DNA from: Plantago major
Lineage: Eukaryota > Streptophyta > Magnoliopsida > Lamiales > Plantaginaceae
DNA length: 64,000 nucleotides
Direction of reading: 5' to 3'
Assembly (NCBI GenBank): GCA_026545765.1
Contig: CM048843.1
Coordinates: 18,071,200 to 18,135,199 of the forward strand
Shown: positions 31,836 to 42,433 of the stretch, in pieces
How positions within the stretch are numbered: position 1 is the first letter of the stretch
Layout of the letters: every line of letters starts with the position of its first letter
Program-made: the position numbers and the translations under genes
Notes under the pieces: generated by a model
What the model saw: the letters and a program-made list of their open reading frames with translations, nothing else
Databases searched by the model: none
What the model was told of the DNA's origin: nothing

Positions 31836-34800
31836 TTGCGAAATGGGTTGGAAGAATGCAACCTACTTTCCTTACACATGATAGATGCGGAAAATTCAAT
31901 TGCCAAAAATTTTCGTATGGCTGCTGATCGTTTCAAGGAGAGTGTTGAGATAAATGTGAAACTATGTCTTATTGGAAGGAGATCACGTGATGCACGGATG
32001 TACAATCTACCAACATGTTTTGAAGTAGCTTCATTAATTGTTGGTATGTTTGCTCTAATGCCAGTCTTCGTTAGATAAGATTGTGATATAAACATGTATG
32101 CGCTATTTCTATATTATAAATTAACTAACTTTATAAATTTACTTATGAAGGTAACGATGAGTATGACATGGATCCCCGTGATATTATTCTGGAGCCTAAA
32201 CAAGGAGATTTTAAGAGGATTTCTGAATTGCATCCGAGCTACCTTCCAATGCAATATCCCCTACTTTTCCCATATGGTGAAGATGGATATCATACGGAGA
32301 TTATGCACACTGATAAGTCAAAAGGTGTTAGGCACAAGGTTATTATCAAGGAGTTTTTATCTTTTCGGATTTTTGATCGTGCCAATGAAGCACAGACCAT
32401 ACTACTCAGTAGGAAATTGTTCCAGCAGTTCATATAGTAGATGGTTACATGATGATGGAATCTCAAAGGCTTTCATTTGTGATGAGGAACCAACCATTAT
32501 TGAGATCCGATAACTATAAGTCCCTTGATGATGCCATAAGAACAAGTGATATAGATCCAAATGATCCTACTGGAAATGTTGGTAAACGATTTGTGTTGTC
32601 ATCTTCTTTTGTTGGAGGTCCCAGGTATATGGTTCAGAACTTCCAAGACACAATGGTCATCTGCAAGAGTATAGGCTATCCTGAACTCTTCATCACTTTC
32701 ACATGCAATCCGAAATGGCCTGAGATCACACGTTGGGTGGAGTCTAAGGGTCTGCGTCCCGAGGATAGACCTGGTGTATTGAGTCGCATCTTCAAGATGA
32801 AGTTGGATCAGCTGATAAAGGATTTGAAAACAGAAAATGTCTTTAGTTAATCACTCATCATAGAACTATTTTTTGCCTTCTGTTTTCATAGCATGTTATT
32901 TTTTTAGTTAATTTGTAATTATTATTGATTGTTTTAATCTTTTGAATTTTGTAGTTGTGTACACCATTGAGTTTCAGAAACGTGGTCTCCCACATGCACA
33001 TATTCTTCTCTAGGTAGATCGAGGGGACAGAAACATGTCAGGAGATGCTATAGATGAGTTCATATCCTCTGAGATACCTGACAAGGAACTTAACCCGGAG
33101 TTGTACAAGGCCGTATCTGAGTACATGGTACATGGTCCGTGCGGTCCATTGAATCCAACCTCACCGTGCATGCATGATGGGAAGAAATGCTCTAAGAAAT
33201 TTCCAAAATCTTTTAATGAGCGTACAATATTTGACGGCAATGTCTACCCGGTATACAAGAGGCGTGATACAGGTGCCACAATTGAGAAGAACGGGGAGCT
33301 TATTGATAATAGGTACATTTAGTCATAAATTATTTAATTTAAATAATCAATCTCATTATACTGTTATTGTCTAACAGTTTTTTATTTTTGTTTTTATATC
33401 AACACAACTAAGTTCATTTGATATAATTCCACAGGTTCATCGTACCACATAATCTCTTTCTATTGATGAAGTACCAGTCACACATTAATGTTGAATGGTG
33501 CAATAAGTCCAATTCAATAAAATATCTCTTCAAGTACGTCAACAAAGGGGTGGATAGGATAGGTGCAAAAAATAACTGTGGATAATGAGGTGAAGGATTA
33601 TGTCGACCGCCGGTATGTATTTGCATGTGAAGCCGTATGGCGTATTATGGGATATGATATTCATTATAGAGACCCGCCCGTCGAACGTTTATCCTTTCAT
33701 ATGGAGGGGGAACAGTCAGTCACATTTAAGGATGGTGACCTAATAACTGACCTGCTGGAAAAACATACAGTTTCCGAGACAGAATTCCTAAAATGGATGG
33801 AGTTCAACAAACATAATCCAGAAGCACGTCACCTGTATGTTGAGTTCCCTAAACATTACGTGTGGGATTCTAGACTGAAGGTTTGGAGAGATAGGAAGCA
33901 GTTCAACAACAAAGTCGGACGAATTTATCACGTCCCAATTAAGACTGTTCCTCTTTATTACATGAGGATAATGTTGAATCATATTAGGGGTGCTACTTGC
34001 TTCGAGGATCTGCGAACGGTTGATGGTGTTGTTCATGTAACTTACCGCGATGCATGTTTTGCTTTAGGCTTGCTCGATGACGACAAGGAGTACATTTATG
34101 CTATAAAGGAAGCCAGTTTTTGGGGATCTGGACGTTTCCTTCGACATTTGTTCGCTATTCCGCTTCAGTCTGATAGTATGTCAAGGCCTCTGCATGTATG
34201 GGAAAGCTCATGGGAGTATTTATCGGACGACATCCAGTATATGATGCGTAGGAAATTGAAAAACCCCGGTATGAAATTTAATTATTTATTTAAATTAATA
34301 TTTCTTTCATATTGTTCATTTTTTTTATCACCCATCGTATTTAAACATCATCCCACATTTATTAAATGTAGAACTGGAGCTTAATGAAGAACAATTGAAG
34401 AATTTCGCTCTTGCTGAGATTGAAAGTTTACTCGCAAGGAATGGATTTAGCTTGAGTGGTATTGAAGGTATGCCCATGCCAGACAATGCAGTAATTAATA
34501 ATGGCATGAATAATTTGATTGTTGAGGAAATGTCATATGATGTTGATGAGATGATTGAGTAGCACAATCGTCTATATCCATGTCTCACTGATGAGCAAAG
34601 GTCTGTATACCATACTATTATGGATGCCGTTGATTCTGGTAATGGTGGAGTTTTTTTCCTATACGGTTATGGTGGTACGGGAAAAACATTCTTATGGAAT
34701 ACATTATGTTCTGCGTTACGTGGTAGACGTGACATAGTTCTACCAGTTGCATCGAGTGGCATAGCTTCTCTTCTTCTTCCAACTGGCCGTACAACCCATT

Positions 34801-36153
34801 CAAGATTCAGTATTCCATTGCAAGTCGACGAGACTACCGTCTGTAGTAGAATTACACCTGGAAGCGAATTAATAGAACTGTTGAAAAACACCAAATTGAT
34901 CATTTGGGATGAATCTCCCATGACCAATAGGTTTTGCTTTGAGGCACTTGATCGCAGCCTAAATGATGTAATGAGAGGTCCCAATGGCAGTGAGTTGAAC
35001 AAGCCGTTTGGTGGATTGGTTGTCGTATTTGGTGGGGATTTCAGACAAATCTTGCCGGTAATACCAAAGGGAAGTAGGCACGATATAGTACACGCATCTC
35101 TCTGCTCATCTAAGAAGCTTTGGAGTTCATGTCGTGTACTTAAACTTACAAAGAACATGCGTCTGCAGGTATTATCCTACATTTCATAGTAATTTTCATT
35201 TATATTCAAATTAATGCAATTTAAAGACTATAGTATTTATTTATATTATATTCTGCACTAATAATGTTATTTCTAACCAGTCTGGTAGCTCACCATCCGA
35301 GAATGAGACAATAAAAGAGTTTGCGGAGTGGCTTTTGAAAGTTGGAGATGGTGAAATTGGTGGTGATAATGATGGTGAGGTAGAATTCAAGATACCCGAA
35401 GACATGTTGATCCGTTCTAGCGGTGCACCAATTGACGCGATCGTTAAGAGTACATATCCAAACTTATTATCCCATGTCGGTGATGGTAGGTATTTTCAAG
35501 ATAGAGCTATTCTTGCTCCTACTAATGAGATCGTACACGAGGTCAATGATTATGTAATGTCCATTTTACCTGGAGATGCCACCGAGTTCAAGAGTTCAGA
35601 TGCCATTTGTCCAGATGAAGATGACATCGTAAATAGAGAAGATGTTTACTCTGTTGAGTTCCTAAACACTATTAAGGCATCAGGAATACCAAACCACATA
35701 ATCCGATTGAAGATCGGCACTCCTATTATGCTCCTTAGGAACATTGACCAGTCCGATGAGCAATGTAACGGTACTAGATTGATTGTCACTGCAATTGGGA
35801 AACATGTTCTTGAGGCTAAGACTATACATGGAAAGAATGCTGGAAAGAAGGTTTTTATACCTCGAATGGTACTCACACCTTCCGATCTTACTAAGCTTCC
35901 TATTAGATTCCAAATGAGACAATTTCATATCTCAGTTTGCTATGCAATGACAATCAACAAGAGTCAGGGACAATCACTTTCTCATGTTGGACTCTACCTT
36001 CCAAACCCTGTCTTCAGTCATGGACAGCTATATGTGGCATTCTCGAGAGTAACGAGCAAGAAAGGGCTAAAGGTGTTAGCGCTTGATGAGGAAGGTAATC
36101 CAACTGATACGACAACCAACGTAGTCTACATGGAGGTTTTTAGCTCTCTTTGA
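31836..36153 (+). pseudogene. Helitron Rep/helicase gene, decayed, six or more exons
   Basis: Segments in order: LCLIGRRSRDARMYNLPT (about 31960-32025); ISELHPSYLPMQYPLLFPYG (32220-32280); the Rep-side region FITFTCNPKWPEITRW (32690-32740) with the H-x-H type QKRGLPHAHILLW near 32980-33014 that belongs to the HUH nickase; [12 protein letters not shown] (33523-33558); and the PIF1-like helicase with Walker A GYGGTGKT (34665-34689), Walker B LIIWDESPM (34894-34924), GGDFRQILPVI (35035-35067) and the C-terminal [17 protein letters not shown] (35950-36002). Introns lie at about 32046-32150, 32850-32955, 33313-33434, 34270-34372 and 35170-35280. Damage includes a frame change near 32435, another near 33570, and a TAG at 34559. 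The N-terminal zinc-finger part was not found. It presumably cannot make an active transposase now. Confidence 0.92.
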
Positions 36154-36490
36154 AGTATTATTTTTTTTATAACAACTTCAATGTTATATTACAATTTGTT
36201 TTATTTAGTTAATTAACTAATGTTTTATGAAGTTAACGAAGATCCGGATGCTGTTTGAGATTCATTAATTTCAATTATTATTTACAATTCAAAACGATAT
36301 TCACCTTGAATCTGATTTATTAGTTTTATCTTTTGCTTTATACGTATGTATCCTACTATCATTCTTCATGAGTTAATTTGATTTATTATTTACAATAAAA
36401 TGTATTTGACCTTCGATTGCTACTATTTTATTTTACCTTTCGTTTATTAGTATGGAATACTACCTTCATCTATTGTAATAACTGAACTAT

Positions 36491-36520
36491 ACCGTGGCAT
36501 CGTCACGGGTTAGTATTAGT
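36491..36520 (+). other. Helitron 3' terminal hairpin
   Basis: CCGTG(GCATCGT)CACGG makes a five-base-pair stem, with 11 bases to the terminus TTAGT. In Helitrons this hairpin marks the end of the transferred strand. Confidence 0.8.
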
Positions 36521-36784
36521 TTTAATTATTTTCGAAAATGAGGAACAAAGCTAGAAATTCACAGAATGAATCTGACGGCAAAGTCTTTGAGGCGGAAAAA
36601 TGTGATGTTTATCTCAAAATAGTACTAGTACTAAAGTTTGGACCTGTATTTTATTTTCCCTAATTTACCAATGAAAAAAATAACGGGAATTTTTTAATCC
36701 AAATGGCTTTTCCACAGGACCAAATCAGGAACCTGACACCTTTCCCGAATCAAATGAACCCGTTTAGTACATCTCCATCCCGAA

Positions 36785-39297
36785 ATGCAATCGGCCACTA
36801 CCATATCCGTAAACCCCATCTCCAATTACCCTTCAAAACCCCTCTTTATCCCGCCAAAGATTCCCAATTTCCATCCAAGACTCAATTTTTCTGCCTATCC
36901 CACCCCAAGAATGGCTGGGATAGGCTTCAAACTCAGTGCTATTGGTACTGATACAGCTGATTCTGGTGATGACCCTCAAACACTGAGTCAATTTATGGGA
37001 AAAGGAGGACAAAATGTGGGTGATGAATTGGTGATACTGTTTAGTCACTTGGAGTATGCTTGCAAGAAAATTGCTGCTCTTGTGGCTTCACCTTACAACT
37101 CCAGCCTTGCTAAAAATTTCAGTGCTGCTGCTGGGAGTTCTGAGAGAGATAAACCTAAGCCCCTTGACATTGTTGCGGTGCGGTTATTGCTCGTTATTTA
37201 TCGGGTTTTTTACTTAAAACTATGTATGTTATTAACTTTCTTGGATGGGTATCTATTTGACTTTTGTGTTCATTTAGTGTAGTCAGTTGATTGTCATTGT
37301 AATGATCTTCGTTTTCCTGATATCTTTAATTTGCTTATATTGTAGCTTTGTAGTTAGTTGATAGTATTTTGGTTTGGATGAGTAGCTTGTGACTTTTGTG
37401 TTCATTTACTGTTGATCACTTCATTGTCATTGTAATGATCTTTTTTGTCCTGGTAACTTTATTTAGTCTAAATTTTGTAAGTTAGTTGATGGAGTATTTT
37501 GGTTTGACTGAGTATAGATGTGACTTTTGTGTTGATCAGTTGATTGTCATTGTAATTATCTTATTTGTCTAGATACATTTTATTAGCATAACTTATGAAA
37601 CTGTAGTGAGTTAGTTAACTGATAGTATTAGGTGCCATGTTTTATTGGAAAAATTTTGGGATTGGTATTCCTTTAACTTTTGTGTTCATATACTGTTGAT
37701 GGTTCAAATGATCTTCTCTCCATATGGATGAATTAATTTAGCTTTGTTAGTTGATGGATATGTTGGTGTCATGTATTGTTCGAAAAGTTTAGTTCGAGAA
37801 TGTTTACTGAGGATGCTTGTTGAAAATTTCAGCTACCTTGTGTCTAAGGCCAATCGTTCTGTTTTTACTAATCTAGTCACTGCTTCCAATAAATTTACAG
37901 TTTGATCTTTATTGGGAATTGGTATTATACCTCAAGTACATTGTATTTCGGTGTATTGTGTTAGGTGCTTTTGGGCTTTTGGCCTTGGTAGTTGGTACTA
38001 TACTATTTCCAAGTAGAATATGTCTTGTTTCGATCAATAGTAATGTACTTCTTGCTGCAGAATGAGATTCTCTTCGGCTTGGTAATAGGCATTGTTTTTA
38101 TTACTAGTGATGCATTCCTTCCTGCAGAATGATATTATTTTGTCATCTTTGAAAAACTCTGGAAAAGTTGCGGTGATGGCATCAGAAGAAGATGATGCTC
38201 CAGTTTGGCTAGCTGATGATGGCCCTTTTGTTGTTGTTTTGGATCCCCTTGATGGTTCTCGGAACATTGATGCGTCTATTCCTACTGGAACTATTTTTGG
38301 GATCTATAAGCGGCTTGTTGAATTGGATCATTTGCCTGTGGAGGAAAAGGCAATGCTTAATTCTCTCCAAAGTGGAACTAAGCTTATCGCCTCTTGCTAT
38401 GTTCTCTATTCGTCAGCTACAATTTTATGCGCCAGCTTTGGGTCAGGAACACATGCCTTTACCCTGGACCGGTCCACTGGAGATTTTGTTTTGACACATC
38501 AAAACCTTAAAATTCCTAGTCGAGGTATATATCCTTAATGGAATTGATTCCAATTAGGAAAAGATTTTTGAAAACTGATTATAGCTTCCTCGTAGCCGAA
38601 TCACAAGAAAAAGTGTTTGAAAAACCTGCTGCTGATAATCTTGAGCTTAAAATGAACTTGGGGAAAATTAACTTATTGTAGTAGCTGTTTAGGCGATTCT
38701 CCGAAATCGCTCAGAATCTCTATAAATCAGTACATTTCACTAACACTAATCCAGCTTCTTTAATCACTTGGCAGTAGTCCGAAGTTTTTGCAAACAGGCA
38801 CTTGGTCTTTTACTCCCTGGGGTGTCCTTGACTCCTAGTTAGGAGTTATAAATCATTTTAGTAATATATCTAAGATATGCTACATTCTTATGCCAGGTCA
38901 AATCTACTCTGTGAATGACGCGCGGTACTTTGACTGGCCTGAAGGTTTAAGGAAGTACATTGATACCGTCAGACAAGGCAAAGGCAAATATCCTAAGAAG
39001 TATTCAGCCAGATACATATGTTCTCTTGTTGCTGATTTCCATCGGACTCTCCTATATGGTGGAATTGCAATGAATCCAAGGGATCATCTTCGTCTGGTAT
39101 ATGAAGCGAATCCCCTCAGTTTCCTTGCAGAGCAAGCAGGAGGTAAAGGTTCTGATGGTAAAGTTAGAATACTATCTCTCCAACCAAACAAGATGCACCA
39201 GAGACTCCCTCTCTTTCTGGGGAGTCCTGAGGATATCGAGGAGTTGGAGAGTTACGGAGATGTTCAACAGAAAGTTAACCCTGGATATGATGTCTGA
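36785..39297 (+). CDS. Chloroplast fructose-1,6-bisphosphatase, redox-insensitive type II, three exons, 396 aa
   Basis: Exons are 36785-37177, 38128-38524 and 38897-39297; the frame joins to 396 codons plus stop. It hydrolyses fructose 1,6-bisphosphate to fructose 6-phosphate in the plastid. Metal-site motifs are ASEEDD (about 149-154) and DPLDGSRNID (170-179); the substrate-side region RYICSLVADFHRT is in exon 3. Where the light-regulated type I enzyme carries a cysteine-bearing insert, this protein has RLVELDHLPVEEKAMLNSL with no cysteine, so it matches the type II isoform (Arabidopsis At5g64380-like), which is not thioredoxin-regulated. The first 50 or so residues, rich in S, P, N and T, look like a plastid transit peptide. 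The donor GCG|GTGCGG of exon 1 is weak. Intron 1 holds a second exon-like start (38059, AATGAGATTCTC) almost copying the true exon 2 start. Confidence 0.94.
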
Positions 39298-39878
39298 GAA
39301 GTTCTGGTTATGGTTCCTCTTCAAGTTCGTTTCTCATGTTGGAGGCTGAATTTCCAAGCAGACGTATCAGATCAATAAGCGCTTGATAACTGATGTTGAG
39401 CCATCTTTGATATTGTAATATAATGTAAAACTGTTTGTTCTGTAACAGTAGTCTATACTTTCTTACAAGTACCAGCTGCCTGTGGTAAGAATAATTCCCA
39501 AATTGTATAGGTTTACATTGATTGTATCATCTGCACCAAATGTTTTTCTCGAATCTGAACAAAATCAATTTACATTTTAAGCCCTTAATATCTAATAAGC
39601 CTAGTTTTAGATAGATGAAATCGCGTACCTGTTGCGAGGAGGCATGATCATTCGATTATGACAGAAAACTACTAGGTTAACTCGGCAGTTATATATCGCT
39701 GAATACTTGCTGCAAGTGAAAATATCAAAAAATCGAGTTCAATTAATGAAAATCTCACCTTTCAAATTTCGTACTTATCACTTATCAGTACATTGTATCA
39801 TTAAACATCATTACATAATCCTTACAGAACCAACTTTCATAAACCACAAGACAAAATGACTTCCGAAACTCAGAAAAA
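39298..39878. other. Convergent 3' flanks of the FBPase and small membrane protein genes
   Basis: No gene is supported. The FBPase 3' untranslated region probably ends near 39420-39470. TAATATAATGTAAAACTG there could be a diffuse polyadenylation signal, but this is not certain. Confidence 0.4.
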
Positions 39879-40082
39879 CTAGTTAGGCTTAGATGCCTGA
39901 GTGAGGAAGACGAGAATGCCAGCCAAAACCACCGGAAAGACGAACATCATCGAAGCTGAAGGAGGCTTGACCGGGCCAGGTGCCATTCCAAGCGGCAAGA
40001 AGATAAGCAGCATCACTATACATAACATCGCCACCACTGAACCGGTTCCCCATCCTCCATGTTCCGCCTCCGTGCGCCTCAT
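39879..40082 (-). CDS. Small two-helix membrane protein, 67 aa, intronless
   Basis: The peptide starts MRRTEAEHGGWGTGSVVAML and ends FLTQASKPN. Two hydrophobic segments stand out, about residues 15-33 and 44-62, joined by the proline-rich turn APGPVKPPS. The charged N-terminus and absence of a cleavable signal suggest a hairpin in the membrane. The layout recalls the two-helix, proline-turn form of ARGOS/OSR-type proteins, but their PPLPPPP motif is absent, so I do not assign it to that family. Codon use and a TATA box upstream support a real gene. Exact function unknown. Confidence 0.7.
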   Translation of the reverse strand: MRRTEAEHGGWGTGSVVAMLCIVMLLIFLPLGMAPGPVKPPSASMMFVFPVVLAGILVFLTQASKPN

Positions 40083-40150
40083 TTTCTTCTTTTTAAATTA
40101 TGCAAGAGAAATAAAATGGAGTCTCAATTATTTTCAGGCAATGTTGGGCA

Positions 40151-40158
40151 ATATATAT
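40151..40158 (-). promoter_or_regulatory. Putative TATA box of the 67-aa membrane protein gene
   Basis: ATATATAT at this position, 69 bp upstream of the start codon on the minus strand, fits a plant TATA box. No other signal is evident. Confidence 0.45.
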
Positions 40159-40159
40159 G

Positions 40160-42059
40160 TGTTGCATGCTGTCTGTTGACAAAGTGACACGACTATTAGT
40201 ATTAGGTGCTTGAAATTTTCCTTTAACGGCCTTTCGTTTTGTATCTCGCGCCTTTTTTTTATGGAGGGTTACATTACTTACTCGCAACGGTTCAACATTT
40301 CAAATAAATTAACACTTGTGAGTTGTAATTTTACTTTTTCTCAAAAATAAAGTTGTAATTATTATTATTATTACAATATATTAAAAAGTGGCGCGTCTAT
40401 GAGCGCGTGGAGAAATTTACGCTGGCTCATTTATTTATCTACTCTTCCGCTCTCCGTCTTAGTCCAATCTCTTCTTCTCGATCTATATTATCGCTCATGC
40501 TTCATAGCGATAGACTTCTTTTTCTACACCTTCTTCTCCTTTCTTCAGATCTGTAATACTCCAACTCTGCCTGTGATCCTACTTTGTCCAAGCAAGAGGA
40601 CCATCAACATGTGCAACAACAAGAAGTTTATATATTCCAAACCTCTTTCATTTCCCAATCAAAACTTGGCACTGCATATGCAATGATCGGGATCCATTAA
40701 TTTTATATGCAACTCCACATTTATACATCGGATTGATCTGATTGGTAAGCTAACAAATTGGATTAGAGATCATTTTCACAAACTGCAAGTCAGGTTAAGG
40801 TAATTTCTTTTTATTGTGAAAGTTACAATATTTTTCAGTGGGCGATATGTTGGTCACAAAAACCAACACGTATATTTTTTTTTTTTATACGCTCTGGAAA
40901 ATTTCACGACAATTCACTCATACTAGGAAAGTTTCTCGGGAGCAAGTATCCCAACTCTGAAATTTTTATACATGTAATCCTAAAATAATAAACACCGTTT
41001 AATTAAACTTTAATGAAACTTTTGGGGCATTATGAAAAAATGGAGATTTTCTTTAATTAATTAAGGCTATGCATGGTTCAAGAGATTTCAGGGGGAAATG
41101 TAGGAAAATGTACTTTTCCCATGTTTGTTTCAGTGGAAAATGAAAACAATGGAAAGGGAAATGTTGGAAAACCTGGAAAATGTTGAAAATACATAAAACC
41201 ATACAAATTCTTATCTCTTTATATCTAATTTTTTTATAAAAACAAATATTTAGTGAAAATAATATATTTATTCTAAAAATAATTTTCATTAGCATTGATC
41301 TATACATTTGTATACAAATAATTTTATTTATAACATTCATTAAACTCGTTAATATCTTTGCTTTATTAGCAAGCTCTATAACCATAGTCGACATATAGTG
41401 ATAAATATAGTACTCCCCCATCAGAGTACAAATTACACATATGTACTATTTACTGATTCTTCGAAAAATAAAAAATAAAATATTCTGATACAAACCAATT
41501 TAAATTACATTACTCTATTCAATCTTATTACGTATACTTACAATTTTCCAATTCTTTTCACCTATTATAATTAGTTTAATGGTTCGTTTTAATAATTTCA
41601 ATGTTTGTATGTAATTAAAAAATATATATTTGTCAAATAATAACCATGTTTTTATACTCAAAAATTTAAATATTCATCGTTTAGCAAAAAACAGAAGATA
41701 AAAAAATAAAAAATGAGAAAAACTAAAACAAAAAAGCCAAACAAAAATTCACGAAAAAATTTGCAAACAAAATTAACTGTCAATTTTCCTGGAACACTGA
41801 AAAATTACCAAACAACAGAAACGGAAAAATGTTATTTTTTTTCCTACAACATTTTACGAAGGGATTTCATTTTCCTCCAAATTCTTTTCTTTTCTCACTA
41901 TTTTGGAGAAAAAGAGCTTGCTTCACATGAGCCCATATCTAAACATGGTATGATAGTAATGATAGATGAAGCCCAGAAAAAATGAGCCCAGATAGAAAGC
42001 CCAATAGAGAGTAAGTTAGTATTGAATCCATTCGTTGCCACCCTACTTTCCTCATCTCG
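40160..42059. other. Intergenic region between the membrane protein gene and eIF3a, no gene seen
   Basis: AT-rich sequence. Positions 41080-41890 contain complementary stretches (AAATGTAGGAAAATG near 41096 and TTTTCCTACAACATTTTAC near 41838) that might be arms of an old inverted-repeat element, but no target duplication is clear. Short open frames here have no motifs. Confidence 0.4.
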
Positions 42060-42129
42060 GATTTCGGCAGTGTTCCACCGGTGGTAGTGGCGGAGATTTA
42101 ACCATACGCTGAAATCCTGCAACATCCAG

Positions 42130-42402
42130 GTCAGTAGATGCATCTCTCTTCTAATCTATGTTTAATCTAGCTGATTCGGTGATCGGAGATTGTGTTTAAC
42201 GTGGTTTAGCTACATAAATTTGCTTTTGAATCGCTTAATCTGCATCGTGATTATGTTTTACCGTTTTGGTTGTGATTTTGTTGCTTTTGGAACATTTTTG
42301 TTTGTATTGGCAGCTGAAATATTGTTTAGTAACGGAAAATTGCTTTCGGATCGGCTCGTGATTATTTTTTGAGTGATTTTTGTTGCTTTTTTGCATTGGC
42401 AG
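42130..42402 (+). other. Probable intron in the 5' untranslated region of eIF3a
   Basis: CATCCAG|GTCAGT at 42129/42130 and TTGGCAG|CTGAAA at 42402/42403 form a good splice pair, leaving a 31-nt leader segment before the ATG at 42434. Leader introns are common in plant translation-factor genes. Inferred from sequence only. Confidence 0.55.
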
Positions 42403-42433
42403 CTGAAATTTCTGTCAGTTGGAATCTGCCGAG

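Larger units (their letters stand above)
29461..36520 (+). mobile_element. Helitron rolling-circle transposon, about 7 kb
   Basis: The 3' end is well marked: a hairpin CCGTGGCATCGTCACGG at 36493-36509, then GTTAGTATTAGT ending at 36520 before a T. This is a slightly altered Helitron terminus (normally CTAGT after a hairpin). Inside lies a Rep/helicase gene in the correct orientation. The 5' end is proposed at 29461, where TCATCCTACTAG follows an A; Helitrons start with TC, insert between A and T and make no target duplication, so this end is a best guess. The coding region is decayed. Confidence 0.75.
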
